Both the position numbers and the translations under genes were made by a program. DNA of 38,962 nucleotides. Source: Microbacteriaceae bacterium (GTDB taxonomy: Bacteria > Actinomycetota > Actinomycetes > Actinomycetales > Microbacteriaceae). A model generated the notes under the pieces. It searched no databases. It saw only the letters and a list, made by a program, of their open reading frames with translations, and was not told where the DNA came from. Below are positions 1 to 10,463 of the stretch, piece by piece (the first letter of the stretch is position 1; each line of letters opens with the position of its first letter). The stretch lies in NCBI GenBank assembly GCA_007117135.1, contig SKHB01000095.1:1-38962 (forward strand), given 5' to 3'.

Positions 1-893
1 CCCACCAAGAAGTGTCATTGGAAACCAATGGGTCCAACGTTGTAGTGAAATGTGGCACAGCAAAGTTCTCGTTGCTCACCATGCCCTTGGAAGAGTATCC
101 AAGCCTTCCAGACGTCGGTGGCATTACCGGAACAGTAGACGGTGAAGCGTTCGGTGAAGCTGTCGCCCAAGTAACCCCTGCAGCATCGAAAGATGACGTC
201 ACCCCGGTTATTACAGGTGTCCAATTAGTGGTCGATGACAACACACTGTCCATGATGGCGACTGACCGTTATCGAGTAGCTATTCGACATTTACCGTGGG
301 TAGGCGATAGCGCCGACGCTCTGAGTGCCCTAGTACCAGCGAGAACACTGTCGGAAGTGGGTAAGACGTTTTCTTCAGCTGAAAAAGTGACCATCACCAT
401 TAGCACTGGTGGGGATCGTGAACTTGTCGCGTTCACTGCTGAAAATAAAACGGTGACAACCCTGTTGATTAAAGGTAGTTTTCCTCCTGTCCAGCGACTT
501 TTCCCAGAAAATATCGACAACTATTCGGTGGTCAACACCAATGATTTGATCGACGCAACTCGGCGAGTGGGGCTGGTAGTCGACCGCGAAGCGCCACTTC
601 GATTCACCTTTTCTGGCGACGGCGTGGCCCTGGAGGCTTTAGGGTCGGACCAGGCACAAGCTAGTGAAAGTATCGATGGTCATATTGTTGGAAACGACTG
701 TGTCGTTTCGCTAAAACCCCAATTTTTGATTGATGGCCTGACCCAAACGCACAGCGAGTTTGCACGAATCGCCTTCACTCCCACTGACAACCCGAGCAAG
801 CCGGGGCCTGTTCTCATCACAGCGCAACGATCTGCTGATGACGATGACGCGTCTTACAGATATTTATTGCAACCTAACTTGTTGATGAGGTAA
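1..893 (+). CDS. dnaN: DNA polymerase III beta subunit (sliding clamp), 5' end missing
   Basis: The ring-shaped clamp tethers the replicative DNA polymerase to DNA. The reading frame is already open at the window edge (first full codon at position 3) and stops with TAA at 891-893, so the start lies upstream. About 297 codons are visible. Actinobacterial clamps usually have roughly 375-390 residues, so part of the first of three domains is missing. A typical clamp segment is seen near the start (TMPLEEYPSLP), followed by the middle-domain signature of the DDVTPVITGVQL type and the MATDRYRVA segment. The C-terminal tail ends in NLLMR rather than the common MPMRL-like ending, but it occupies the same place. 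recF begins 9 bases downstream, the classic dnaN-recF order. The GTG at position 12 is internal and should not be used as the start. Confidence 0.96.
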   Translation, partial: HQEVSLETNGSNVVVKCGTAKFSLLTMPLEEYPSLPDVGGITGTVDGEAFGEAVAQVTPAASKDDVTPVITGVQLVVDDNTLSMMATDRYRVAIRHLPWVGDSADALSALVPARTLSEVGKTFSSAEKVTITISTGGDRELVAFTAENKTVTTLLIKGSFPPVQRLFPENIDNYSVVNTNDLIDATRRVGLVVDREAPLRFTFSGDGVALEALGSDQAQASESIDGHIVGNDCVVSLKPQFLIDGLTQTHSEFARIAFTPTDNPSKPGPVLITAQRSADDDDASYRYLLQPNLLMR

Positions 894-902
894 TACACCG
901 CT

Positions 903-2027
903 GTGTGGGTGTCACGTTTACGCCTGGAGGCGTTTAGAAACCACACCGCTACTGATATTTCTCTCGAACCGGGGGCGACGGTTTTCGTTGGGCACAACGG
1001 TCAGGGGAAAACGAACGTTGTCGAAGCATTGGGATACACCTCGACGCTGAACTCTCACCGGGTGAACTCTGATGATGTGCTCGTCCAGTCAGGCGAGCCG
1101 TATGCAGTTATTCGGACTAATGTCCACGCACAAAATCGTTCCGTCGGCGTCATGATGACCATTAACTCTGCTGGGTCGAATAAGGCTCGAGTCAATGATG
1201 CGCCTGTGTCGTTGACCGAAGCGTCCTCATGGACCACCACAGTATTTTTCAGTCCCGAAGACATGACCATTATTCGATCGGACCCGAGTCATCGCAGACG
1301 ATTCTTAGACAGTGTCATTAGCCAGTCATCACCTCGACTTGCAGCCACTTTCTCGGAATACGACAAAGTGGTGAAGCAGCGAAATATGCTGCTCAAGACG
1401 TTGCGGTCTCAACCCAAAACACCAGACGCAGAATCGACAATGGCGGTGTGGGATGACTTACTCGTCACCTTGTCGTCCGATATCACTCGCGCGCGATGGG
1501 AACTACTTGATTCGCTCTCTCCTCTTTTCGCCGGCGCATACAGTGATATTCGTCCGGGTCATGACGTGACTCTCCAGTTGCAGCACTCTCACGACGTGCT
1601 TGCTGGTTTATCTCCCCACATGTCCCCAGAAGATGTTGCAGCTGCGTATACAGATGCGTTGACTGCGGTCCGCTCCAGTGAACGAGAGCGCGCAATGACT
1701 CTTGTTGGTCCGCACCGGGACGACCTTCTCATTCAACTCAATGGGTTACCCGCTAGGACGCATTCATCCCAGGGGGAAGCGTGGTCCACGGCTCTTGCCC
1801 TCAAATTGGCAACCGCTCGATACCATCGAGCGTATTCGTCATACGGCGATCCGATCATTATCCTCGATGATGTGTTTGCCGAACTCGATGACAATCGCCG
1901 CCACACATTGGCCGCAGCCGTTGAGGGGTGGGAGCAGGTGTTGATTACTGCCGCGGTGGCGGGCGACGTTCCGCAGTCTTTAGGCGGCCGCTTCATCGAA
2001 ATATCTGGAGGCAAGATTGTCAACTGA
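903..2027 (+). CDS. recF: DNA replication and repair protein RecF
   Basis: RecF is an SMC-like ATPase that helps load RecA at gaps in single-stranded DNA and supports stalled-fork repair. The 374-residue product has a Walker A motif at residues 30-37 (GHNGQGKT), the ABC-type signature region around HSSQGEAW, and a Walker B segment IILDDVFAELD near the C-terminus. The length is normal for the family. The chosen start is GTG at 903, preceded by GAGG about 12 bases upstream inside the dnaN end. A second in-frame GTG two codons later is possible. It sits directly after dnaN with no gnd gene between them, as in mycobacteria. The end overlaps the following DUF721 gene by 11 bases, indicating translational coupling. 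Confidence 0.96.
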   Translation: MWVSRLRLEAFRNHTATDISLEPGATVFVGHNGQGKTNVVEALGYTSTLNSHRVNSDDVLVQSGEPYAVIRTNVHAQNRSVGVMMTINSAGSNKARVNDAPVSLTEASSWTTTVFFSPEDMTIIRSDPSHRRRFLDSVISQSSPRLAATFSEYDKVVKQRNMLLKTLRSQPKTPDAESTMAVWDDLLVTLSSDITRARWELLDSLSPLFAGAYSDIRPGHDVTLQLQHSHDVLAGLSPHMSPEDVAAAYTDALTAVRSSERERAMTLVGPHRDDLLIQLNGLPARTHSSQGEAWSTALALKLATARYHRAYSSYGDPIIILDDVFAELDDNRRHTLAAAVEGWEQVLITAAVAGDVPQSLGGRFIEISGGKIVN

Positions 2028-2511
2028 CGGCACAGGCATGGGGGTCACCAGCGATGAACCTATCCAGGCCTATGAGTCTTTGAGGTCTATTTTTACTGGC
2101 GTAAAGAAGCGTTCGAAAAAGCGGCAACAGGATGTTCAAGATGCTTTCTCACCCGGTCGTGACCCGCTTCACATGTCTGATGCTTTCCGGGAAATGACTG
2201 GCACCCTTGGTTGGGACCCGTCGTTGGCTGAGGCGAAACTCTTTGTTGAATGGCCACTGTTTGTTGGAGAAGGAATAGCAGACCACGCGCAACCAGTGGG
2301 AATACAGGACGAGCTGTTAGTGATTCAAGCGTCGTCGAGCGCTTGGGCAACACAGCTTCGGCTTATGCGCCACGAGCTGCTCATCGTTTTGGCGGAAAAA
2401 CTCCCAGAAGTCCCCATCAACGCAATTACTGTTTTGGCGCCGGGTGCCCCCTCTTGGAAAAATGGCCCACGTAGCGTTCCAGGCCGTGGCCCGCGCGATA
2501 CTTATGGTTAG
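2017..2511 (+). CDS. dciA: DUF721 / DciA-type replicative helicase partner
   Basis: This is the 164-residue DUF721 protein usually found between recF and gyrB in actinobacteria (the Rv0004 position). Members of the family act as DciA, a partner of the replicative helicase DnaB. The N-terminal half (about residues 25-60) is basic and probably flexible. The conserved DUF721 core runs from about residue 62 to 140 and includes the WPLFVGEGIADHAQP and LRLMRHELL segments. The tail is rich in Gly, Pro and Arg. I chose the TTG at 2017 because GGAGG at 2007-2011 lies five bases before it, inside recF. The ATG at 2038 has no comparable ribosome binding site. The family assignment is firm. The helicase role is taken from family knowledge. 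Confidence 0.85.
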   Translation: MSTDGTGMGVTSDEPIQAYESLRSIFTGVKKRSKKRQQDVQDAFSPGRDPLHMSDAFREMTGTLGWDPSLAEAKLFVEWPLFVGEGIADHAQPVGIQDELLVIQASSSAWATQLRLMRHELLIVLAEKLPEVPINAITVLAPGAPSWKNGPRSVPGRGPRDTYG

Positions 2512-2587
2512 TCAGGCGAAATTGTTACCGTTCAACATTTTTGGTCCACAGACGCCGAAATAACCAATTTTTGGCGGTGGTCGCCGG

Positions 2588-2593
2588 TAGACT
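2588..2593 (+). promoter_or_regulatory. Probable -10 element upstream of gyrB
   Basis: The hexamer TAGACT lies in the 151-base gap between the DUF721 gene and gyrB. It would give a leader of about 65 bases carrying the gyrB ribosome binding site (GGAGG near 2648). No convincing -35 box is visible at 16-18 bases upstream, so this is only a candidate. Confidence 0.4.
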
Positions 2594-2629
2594 GATGACA
2601 GCAAAATACGCTGTTTCACGACCCCGTAA

Positions 2630-4627
<1,998 letters not shown>

Positions 4628-4648
4628 ATACCGGAGTACATCACAGAC

Positions 4649-7192
4649 ATGGCTGACACTGACACCACCCCCCAAGTTCCTGACCGCATCGATCAGGTAG
4701 ACCTCCAATTGGAGATGCAACGCTCCTACCTCGACTACGCGATGAGTGTCATCGTCGGTCGGGCTCTGCCCGACGTGCGAGACGGGCTGAAGCCGGTACA
4801 CCGTCGGGTAATTTATGCAATGTTCGATGGCGGTTATCGCCCCGATAAAGCCTTCTCGAAATGTTCACGTGTTGTGGGCGACGTGATGGGGAAATATCAC
4901 CCCCATGGAGACTCGGCCATTTATGACGCACTCGTTCGACTTGTTCAGCCGTGGGCGTTGCGCTATCCGCTTGCAACGGGCCAAGGCAATTTCGGGTCTC
5001 CCGGGAACGACGGTGCTGCAGCCCCTCGATATACCGAAACAAAAATGGCGCCCCTGGCGCTCGAAATGGTCCGGGATATCGAAGAAGATACTGTCGATTT
5101 CCAAGACAACTACGACGGTCGCACAAGAGAACCGTCGATTCTTCCCAGCCGCTTCCCCAACCTGTTGGTCAACGGGTCTGTGGGAATCGCGGTGGGAATG
5201 GCGACAAATATTCCTCCTCATAATCTCCGCGAGGTCGCGGATGCAGCCGTGTGGCATTTGAATAACCCCAATGCCAGTCAGGAGGAATTGCTCGCCGCGT
5301 GTTTGGAGAAGGTCGCTGGCCCCGATTTTCCGACCGGCGCAACCATTCTTGGTTCTCGAGGCATTCAGGACGCCTATCGGACAGGTCGAGGGTCTATCAC
5401 CATGCGCGCGGTGGTGGCCGTTGAAGAGATTGGCGGGCGGACGTGTCTTGTTGCCACAGAGTTGCCGTATCAAGTCAACCCAGACAACTTGGCGATGAAA
5501 ATCGCGGAGCTTGTCAAAGAGGGTAAAGTCAGCGGCATCGCGGATATCCGGGATGAAACATCGGGTCGAACAGGCCAGCGCTTGGTCATTGTTTTGAAGC
5601 GTGACGCTGTCGCCCAAGTGGTGTTGAACAACCTGTATAAGCACACGCAGTTGCAAGAAAACTTTGGTGCCAACATGTTGGCCATCGTTGACGGGGTGCC
5701 TCGGACTCTCACCATTGACGGTTTCATTAGTTTGTGGGTGGCGCACCAGGTTGAGGTGATTGTTCGCCGAACCCAGTTCCGGTTGGCCAAAGCCCAAGCC
5801 GACTGGCACATCTTAAAGGGATACCTGCTCGCCTTGGACGCCCTTGACGAGGTCATTGCCCTCATCAGAAAATCGCCCACCGTCGATGACGCCAGAGAGG
5901 GCTTGAAAAAGCTTTTGAAGGTGGACGACGACCAGGCGACCGCCATTTTGAATCTCCAGCTTCGCCGCCTTGCGGCTCTGGAGCGTCAAAAAATTCTCGA
6001 CCAGGCTAAAGAACTTGAAGAGATGATCAAAGAGTTTGAAGCGATTTTGGCGTCGCCGGAACGGCAGCGGGGAATCATCGTTGATGAGTTGACGGAAATC
6101 GTTGAACGCTTTGGTGACGACCGCCGAACGGAGATTCTCCCCGGATTTGACGGCGAAATGCGCCACGAAGACCTCATTCCCGATGAGCCCATGGTTGTGA
6201 CCATGACTCGGGGCGGATATATCAAACGCACCCGGGCAGACCAGTACCGCAGCCAACACCGCGGAGGTAAAGGTATTCGTGGGGCGCAGCTGAGGTCTGA
6301 TGACGTGGTGGAGCATTTCTTTGTCACCTCCACTCACCGCTGGCTCCTGTTCTTCACGAATACGGGCCGGGTATATCGAGCAAAGGCATACGAAATATCT
6401 GAGGCTGGGCGGGATGCGAAAGGTCAACACGTCGCGAACGTTCTTGCGCTGCAACCTGATGAAACTATCGCGCAGGTTCTCGACATTCCCGACTACGGCG
6501 TCGCCCAGTATCTGGTTCTCGCCACAAAGCATGGACTGGTGAAGAAAACCGAACTCACCGCTTACGACACCAACCGTCAGGGTGGCATTATTGCCATCAA
6601 TCTGCGAGACGGCGACGAACTGGTTCAAGCCATGCTCGTCAACGCAGGGGATGACATTTTGTTGGTGTCAGCGGGCGGTCAATCGTTGAGGTTCACCGCA
6701 ACAGACGAGTCGCTCCGTCCGATGGGTCGCTCGACAAGCGGTGTTATTGGTATGAATTTCAAAAACGACGACCACCTGTTGACTGCATCGGTGGTCACCG
6801 ACGAAGGTTACGTTTTTGTTGTCACTGAAGGTGGGTTCGCCAAACGCACCGCGGTTGACCAATATCGCGTCCAAGGGCGAGGCGGAACAGGGATCAAAGT
6901 GGCGAAGCTCAATGAAACCCGAGGCCAATTGTCTGGTGCGCTCATTGTGGGGGAAACCGACGAAGTGATGGTCGTCCTGGAAAGCGGCAAGGTGGTGAGA
7001 AGTGGAGTGTCTGAGGTTCCCGCGAAGGGTCGGGACACTATGGGCGTGGTGTTCTGTCGTCTTGCTGACGAAGACCGCGTTTTGGCCATTGCCCGAGGGG
7101 TTGATGAGGTGCTCGAAGAGCTTGAGGACATAGAGAACAGTAGTACTCTCGATGAAGCACCCGATGCCCCGCTGAAAGAAGACAGCCCATGA
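4649..7192 (+). CDS. gyrA: DNA gyrase subunit A
   Basis: GyrA carries the DNA-cleaving tyrosine and the DNA-wrapping domain of gyrase. The 847-residue protein shows the catalytic Tyr128 in the AAPRYTE motif. The quinolone-interaction region has Ser89 and Asp93 ([10 protein letters not shown]), the residues normally linked to susceptibility. The C-terminal beta-pinwheel carries a GyrA box at about residues 536-542 (QHRGGKG), needed for wrapping. The C-terminal tail is acidic and ends near EDSP. The start ATG follows a weak purine-rich site (CGGAG). The stop overlaps the next gene's start as ATGA, so the DUF3566 gene is translationally coupled. Confidence 0.98.
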   Translation: MADTDTTPQVPDRIDQVDLQLEMQRSYLDYAMSVIVGRALPDVRDGLKPVHRRVIYAMFDGGYRPDKAFSKCSRVVGDVMGKYHPHGDSAIYDALVRLVQPWALRYPLATGQGNFGSPGNDGAAAPRYTETKMAPLALEMVRDIEEDTVDFQDNYDGRTREPSILPSRFPNLLVNGSVGIAVGMATNIPPHNLREVADAAVWHLNNPNASQEELLAACLEKVAGPDFPTGATILGSRGIQDAYRTGRGSITMRAVVAVEEIGGRTCLVATELPYQVNPDNLAMKIAELVKEGKVSGIADIRDETSGRTGQRLVIVLKRDAVAQVVLNNLYKHTQLQENFGANMLAIVDGVPRTLTIDGFISLWVAHQVEVIVRRTQFRLAKAQADWHILKGYLLALDALDEVIALIRKSPTVDDAREGLKKLLKVDDDQATAILNLQLRRLAALERQKILDQAKELEEMIKEFEAILASPERQRGIIVDELTEIVERFGDDRRTEILPGFDGEMRHEDLIPDEPMVVTMTRGGYIKRTRADQYRSQHRGGKGIRGAQLRSDDVVEHFFVTSTHRWLLFFTNTGRVYRAKAYEISEAGRDAKGQHVANVLALQPDETIAQVLDIPDYGVAQYLVLATKHGLVKKTELTAYDTNRQGGIIAINLRDGDELVQAMLVNAGDDILLVSAGGQSLRFTATDESLRPMGRSTSGVIGMNFKNDDHLLTASVVTDEGYVFVVTEGGFAKRTAVDQYRVQGRGGTGIKVAKLNETRGQLSGALIVGETDEVMVVLESGKVVRSGVSEVPAKGRDTMGVVFCRLADEDRVLAIARGVDEVLEELEDIENSSTLDEAPDAPLKEDSP

Positions 7193-7599
7193 CCGATGTT
7201 CCGACGCAAGCAATGAAACAGACTAAGCCTGCTGCCGCTCCTGTCAAGCAGGTGAGACTCAAGCTTGCATACATTGACCTGTGGTCGGCGGTGAAAGTGT
7301 CGGCCCTCATCGCCCTCACACTGTCGATCATCATCTTCGTTGCCACTCTCGCGATTTTTACCATCTTCGACCAGACAGGAATCTTGGGTTCTCTGGAAGG
7401 AATTATTGGGGACATTCTCGGTGAAGGCGGGGCCGGTATTTTGGCGCTTTTGCAGTTCTCTCAAGTGTTGGCTTTGGCATTGGTGGCGGCCGTTATCAAC
7501 CTGGTTTCTTTCACCGTGTTGGGGTCATTGTCGGCGCTGATTTACAACGCAATCGCGAAAATTACTGGGGGGTATCTCGTCGGATTCACCACCACATAG
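7189..7599 (+). CDS. DUF3566 small membrane protein downstream of gyrA
   Basis: This is a 136-residue protein of the DUF3566 family, which occurs directly after gyrA in many actinobacteria. About 30 N-terminal cytoplasmic residues rich in Ala, Lys and Pro precede a first membrane segment (about residues 36-58). A Gly-rich loop follows, then a second membrane segment (about residues 88-112) and a short C-terminal stretch. No catalytic motif is visible and the function is unknown. The ATG overlaps the gyrA stop by four bases (ATGA), so it is the last gene of the gyrase operon. The conserved position suggests a link to the cell envelope or to growth control, but that is only inference. Confidence 0.85.
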   Translation: MTDVPTQAMKQTKPAAAPVKQVRLKLAYIDLWSAVKVSALIALTLSIIIFVATLAIFTIFDQTGILGSLEGIIGDILGEGGAGILALLQFSQVLALALVAAVINLVSFTVLGSLSALIYNAIAKITGGYLVGFTTT

Positions 7600-7671
7600 A
7601 AACCTGGCGACGGCAATCTTGCTCCCGATTGGGTAACTAGGGGGTTGGTGCGCTAATGTCGTATCCGGTTC

Positions 7672-7745
7672 GGGGCTATAGCTCAGGCGGTTAGAGCGCT
7701 TCGCTGATAACGAAGAGGTCCCAGGTTCAAGTCCTGGTAGCCCCA
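7672..7745 (+). tRNA. tRNA-Ile (anticodon GAT)
   Basis: The full cloverleaf can be drawn. The acceptor stem is GGGGCTA/TAGCCCC. The D arm is GCTC/GAGC. The anticodon stem is CTTCG/CGAAG around loop CTGATAA, with GAT at 7706-7708. The T arm is CCAGG/CCTGG with TTCAAGT. The discriminator is A at 7745, and no CCA is encoded. Twenty-two bases separate it from tRNA-Ala, so both are probably one transcript. Confidence 0.97.
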
Positions 7746-7767
7746 CGAGCACCACCAGTGTTCAAGA

Positions 7768-7840
7768 GGGGCCTTAGCTCAATTGGTAGAGCGCCTGCTT
7801 TGCAAGCAGGAGGTCAGGGGTTCGATTCCCCTAGGCTCCA
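7768..7840 (+). tRNA. tRNA-Ala (anticodon TGC)
   Basis: The full cloverleaf can be drawn. The acceptor stem is GGGGCCT/AGGCTCC with one G-T pair. The D arm is GCTC/GAGC. The anticodon stem is CCTGC/GCAGG around loop TTTGCAA, with TGC at 7801-7803. The T arm is CAGGG/CCCTA-like with TTCGATT. The discriminator is A at 7840, and CCA is not encoded. The Ile-Ala pair after gyrA is a common actinobacterial arrangement. Confidence 0.97.
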
Positions 7841-7894
7841 CAAAATTTCCCCTGAATAACTTCGTTAGTGCGGGCCAACTGGATAATGTGGTCG

Positions 7895-7927
7895 CCGAGC
7901 GGTGTGCTCGGGGAACCGTAACGGTTC
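7895..7927. terminator. Tandem hairpins between tRNA-Ala and the convergent membrane protein gene
   Basis: Two adjacent perfect inverted repeats lie here. CCGAGC/GCTCGG (7895-7900 and 7906-7911) has a five-base loop, and GAACCG/CGGTTC (7913-7918 and 7922-7927) has a three-base loop. They lie where a plus-strand tRNA transcript meets a minus-strand gene ending at 7954, a natural place for a two-way terminator. No T-run follows on either strand, so termination activity is uncertain. Confidence 0.4.
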
Positions 7928-7953
7928 TTCGAGGCCGGAGTCTTTGAGTGTGC

Positions 7954-8739
7954 TTATCCCGCAACGGGGAGAAGGGGTTTCCGAATCCACCGAATAAACG
8001 CCACCACACTTACGACTGCCAGTAGGGGGACCAGAATCTGAAGTGTGAGGATGGCGGTGGGATACTGCTGGTCCCAGCCGTCAGCTGACAGGTGACGGGC
8101 AAGGATTCCCCAGAATGCCCACACCAACACCAACCCATAGCCGACGGAGGAATTGACGAGCGCTGTTGCCGTGCCAATGGCGGCGGCAACAACCAGAATG
8201 AGGATGAGCCAACCTTCTTCAGATAAACCTAGGCCTCCCCGCCAACCCAGTTGAACGAGAAGAGCTGACGCGTTAGCGACGGTCGCGACTGTTACCCACC
8301 CGAAATACACGCTGAAGGGGAGCCTGAGGGCGAGGCTGGTTGACCAGCCGCTTCTTTCTTTTGTGGTCTGCTTGTTGATAACAATGAGGGTCACCAAAAG
8401 CGACCCAATAATGACAAGTGACAACCACAAGACTTCGTAGTGCCAGGCGACAATCCACAAACCGTTCAGCAGGCTGCTTCCAATAAACCAGGGGGTAATC
8501 GTTCGAATGACGGCGTTGTCTTGGACCAGTTGATACACCGAGTAGACACCCAGCAGCAGGTATATGACGCCCCAGATGGCAAACGTGTAACCGATGGGGG
8601 CGAAGAGGGTGTCGTAGCGGTCAGAAATTTCTGCCGTTGTTTGACCATTAAGCGGCAATGTTGTCGCCAGGGCATTCATCACCACCATGAAAATGTAGGC
8701 AAGAAGGGCAACGACGCGAGGAGTCTTCGAAAAGGGCAT
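7954..8739 (-). CDS. TspO/MBR-related multi-pass membrane protein
   Basis: The product is a 261-residue, very hydrophobic protein with about eight predicted membrane segments. It contains YTFAIWGVIYLLLG, a segment characteristic of the tryptophan-rich sensory protein (TspO/MBR-related) group, preceded by an ALATTLPLNGQTT motif seen in the longer bacterial members. Classical TspO proteins bind porphyrins and are about 160 residues long. This longer subgroup has no established function. The ATG at 8739 is used. A TTG four codons upstream (8751) is the alternative, and neither has a clear ribosome binding site. It follows sbtB on the same strand after a 51-base gap, in which TAAACT could be a -10 element, so it may have its own promoter. 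Confidence 0.6.
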   Translation of the reverse strand: MPFSKTPRVVALLAYIFMVVMNALATTLPLNGQTTAEISDRYDTLFAPIGYTFAIWGVIYLLLGVYSVYQLVQDNAVIRTITPWFIGSSLLNGLWIVAWHYEVLWLSLVIIGSLLVTLIVINKQTTKERSGWSTSLALRLPFSVYFGWVTVATVANASALLVQLGWRGGLGLSEEGWLILILVVAAAIGTATALVNSSVGYGLVLVWAFWGILARHLSADGWDQQYPTAILTLQILVPLLAVVSVVAFIRWIRKPLLPVAG

Positions 8740-8790
8740 GCAGTCATTCAACCACGGGGTGAGTGCCTGGTGGGGGGAAAGTTTATGCGA

Positions 8791-9090
8791 CTAGTAGCGG
8801 TCGTCTCTTACGACTTCGACGTCAGATAACCAACAACTGACCGCATAGTAAGGGAAATAGTCGCTCTCCAGGCCCTCGATGATGATTTCGGCCACATCTG
8901 ATGGGACCACCGTTTCTAAACGGATGTTTCCGCCGGACATATCCCCAAAGCGTTGCCCCCGGGGCCCTTCGCCGTGCGCGGGGGATACCGTGTGACCCTT
9001 GGCACCAGCTTGGTGCACCAGGCTTACCAGTCTGGACTCAAGGCTCGCCTCCGCCACAACGGTGAGTAGCTTCCGGGACGCTTTGCTCAT
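8791..9090 (-). CDS. sbtB: PII-like protein, SbtB-type partner of the bicarbonate transporter
   Basis: This is a 99-residue small protein coupled to the SbtA-like gene. Its size and pattern fit the PII (GlnB) ferredoxin-like fold. An N-terminal beta strand (KLLTVVAEA) and helix are followed by a Gly-rich loop (about residues 34-52) in the T-loop position. A second strand and helix (IRLETVVPSDVAEIIIEGL) follow, then a C-terminal strand (AVSCWLSDVEVV). In cyanobacteria SbtB binds adenyl nucleotides and docks on SbtA to regulate bicarbonate uptake. The C-terminal Cys-containing R-loop of some cyanobacterial SbtB proteins is not present here. The ATG at 9090 overlaps the sbtA stop as ATGA. A longer frame upstream to 9351 only reads through sbtA in another frame. 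The name rests largely on context. Confidence 0.7.
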   Translation of the reverse strand: MSKASRKLLTVVAEASLESRLVSLVHQAGAKGHTVSPAHGEGPRGQRFGDMSGGNIRLETVVPSDVAEIIIEGLESDYFPYYAVSCWLSDVEVVRDDRY

Positions 9091-10061
9091 AGCCCTAAGT
9101 GTGTCAGGAAATTGCTGAGTGAATACAAAAGCGGAATGCCTGCCACCAGGTTGAAAGGGAAGGTGATTCCGAGCGCTGCTGTGAGGTAGACGCCGGGACT
9201 TGCTTCCGGTAGAGCCAAGCGCACCGCTGCTGGGGCGGCAATATATGAGGCTGACGCGGCAATGACTCCAAGAACCGTCGCACCGCCGACTCCCAGCCCG
9301 GTCAGGAGACCAGCAGTGACACCGAGTCCGCCGGCGAGAAGAGGGAACCAAATGCCAAACGCTACAAGACCAATACCACCGAGCTTGACGTCGCGGAGAC
9401 GCCGCCCTGCGACGATTCCGAGTTCCAGTAAGAAGAGGGTCAAAATGCCGGGAAACAGACCGGAGAACAATGGTTCAATTCCTTCAAAGCCTTGCGCTCC
9501 GGTGATGACCCCCAGTGCGAGACCGCCGACCAGGAGGACGATCGAGCGGCTGGTAAGAACTTCCCTCATGCTCTCTCCCCAGCTCACTTTTCTTTTCGCG
9601 CCCCTGGCTGCTAACAGAAGGCCGACAATAATTCCCGGTACTTCCATAGTGGCGAGCAGGGTGGTGACAAAACCTTCGTAGGACTGCCCGATTGAGTCGA
9701 GAAAGACTAGGGCCGCGGTGAATGTGACTAGGGATGTGGAGCCGTAGTGCGCCGCGAGGGCTCCTCGGTTGATGGTGTCGAGGTGGGTGGTTAGCCGAAG
9801 GGCTAAGAAGGCGAGGATGGGAATGATCAGCCCGAGTGCAACGGTGGCGAGTAGAGGCGGGGCAATCTCTGACCAGGTCGCAGTGGTGAGAGCGACACCT
9901 CCCTTTATGCCGATTCCTAAGAGAAGGTAAATTGCAAGCGCCTGGTAAACAGCGTCAGGCAGGCGAAGGTCACTTTTGACACTGACTGCTAACAGGCCGA
10001 GTGCGAACGCCAGCACCGGGGGGGATGTCAAGTTGATTAAAGCGAGAGACAGGGTGTCCAT
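9087..10061 (-). CDS. sbtA: SbtA-like sodium-dependent bicarbonate transporter
   Basis: The 324-residue membrane protein belongs to the SbtA (DUF897) family of Na+/HCO3- symporters. It shows about ten hydrophobic segments arranged as two similar halves. Family features include the N-terminal LTSPPVLAFALG, the GIGIKGG segment, AALAAHYGSTSLVTF-type residues in the first half, and AASASYIAAPAAVRLALPEA in the second half. It is shorter than the about 374-residue cyanobacterial protein. The ATG at 10061 follows the stop of the winged-helix gene with no gap (TAAATG), and the end overlaps sbtB, so the three genes form one tightly coupled operon. Known members import bicarbonate. That it does so here, feeding carboxylases, is inference. 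Confidence 0.85.
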   Translation of the reverse strand: MDTLSLALINLTSPPVLAFALGLLAVSVKSDLRLPDAVYQALAIYLLLGIGIKGGVALTTATWSEIAPPLLATVALGLIIPILAFLALRLTTHLDTINRGALAAHYGSTSLVTFTAALVFLDSIGQSYEGFVTTLLATMEVPGIIVGLLLAARGAKRKVSWGESMREVLTSRSIVLLVGGLALGVITGAQGFEGIEPLFSGLFPGILTLFLLELGIVAGRRLRDVKLGGIGLVAFGIWFPLLAGGLGVTAGLLTGLGVGGATVLGVIAASASYIAAPAAVRLALPEASPGVYLTAALGITFPFNLVAGIPLLYSLSNFLTHLGL

Positions 10062-10349
10062 TTACGCATCCTCAAAACTGCCTAGCGCCTCAATGAGGTC
10101 GCCGACGGTGTGGCGGGAACTGGTCTGGTGGCGCAGCGGGCCGTCTGTGTTGATGGAGTAGCGATTGTTTCTTCCCACACGCTCCCGGGCAATGTAACTG
10201 TCGGCTTCCAGGTCGTTCAAAATGGAAACAATCGAGCGGGATGTCACCCCGCAGGCGGCAGCCAGGTTGTCGATTGTCGCTTCAGGGTTTCTGGCCAACA
10301 GGATCAGGACGTGAGCGTGGTGGCTCAAAAATGTCCACGTCTTTGGCAC
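10062..10349 (-). CDS. Winged-helix transcriptional regulator upstream of sbtA
   Basis: This is a 95-residue DNA-binding protein of the MarR/ArsR-like winged-helix type. The N-terminal TWTFLSHHAHVLILLARNP is typical of a compact actinobacterial winged-helix group. The helix-turn-helix covers about residues 20-48 (TIDNLAAACGVTSRSIVSILNDLE), and the wing follows as RERVGRNNRYSI. No ligand domain is present. I chose GTG at 10349, with GGGGGG a few bases upstream. Longer frames to 10418 run through the probable promoter. It is the first gene of the sbt operon and its stop abuts the sbtA start, so it probably controls its own operon through the palindrome at 10379-10388. Confidence 0.75.
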   Translation of the reverse strand: MPKTWTFLSHHAHVLILLARNPEATIDNLAAACGVTSRSIVSILNDLEADSYIARERVGRNNRYSINTDGPLRHQTSSRHTVGDLIEALGSFEDA

Positions 10350-10378
10350 GACGCCCCCCGCGCTATAAGAGAAAATTA

Positions 10379-10388
10379 TTTCTAGAAA
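10379..10388 (-). promoter_or_regulatory. Palindrome and probable promoter of the sbt operon
   Basis: TTTCTAGAAA is a perfect 10-base palindrome. It directly adjoins TAATTT (10373-10378 read on the minus strand), a good -10 candidate that would give a leader of about 18 bases with a GGGGGG ribosome binding site before the GTG at 10349. A repressor bound here would block the promoter, which suits autoregulation by the adjacent winged-helix protein. This is inference from position and symmetry. Confidence 0.45.
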
Positions 10389-10420
10389 ACTATCACACCT
10401 TTTGCGGCGCACAAACATTT

Positions 10421-10445
10421 CTGCCCGGGCATGTTGCCCGGGCAG
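10421..10445 (-). terminator. Perfect 11-base-pair hairpin after the dehydrogenase gene
   Basis: CTGCCCGGGCA at 10421-10431 and TGCCCGGGCAG at 10435-10445 form a perfect GC-rich stem with a TGT loop. It lies 18 bases after the stop of the minus-strand dehydrogenase gene and before the sbt operon. On the minus strand AAATGTTTG follows, a weak T-rich tail. It is best read as an intrinsic terminator that insulates the sbt promoter. Confidence 0.65.
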
Positions 10446-10463
10446 AGTAACAACAAACGGTGT

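Noticed and set aside
4865-5809. Open frame of 314 codons on the minus strand opposite gyrA
   Set aside because: It is antisense to a strongly conserved gene, has no recognisable domain, and no promoter or ribosome binding site supports it.
7525-8009. Minus-strand frames across the tRNA-Ile and tRNA-Ala genes, one containing GLPGLEPGTSSL
   Set aside because: This peptide is the well-known false translation of tRNA genes on the opposite strand.
9091-9351. Upstream extension of the SbtB-like frame on the minus strand
   Set aside because: It lies wholly within sbtA in another frame. The ATGA overlap at 9087-9090 gives the natural start.
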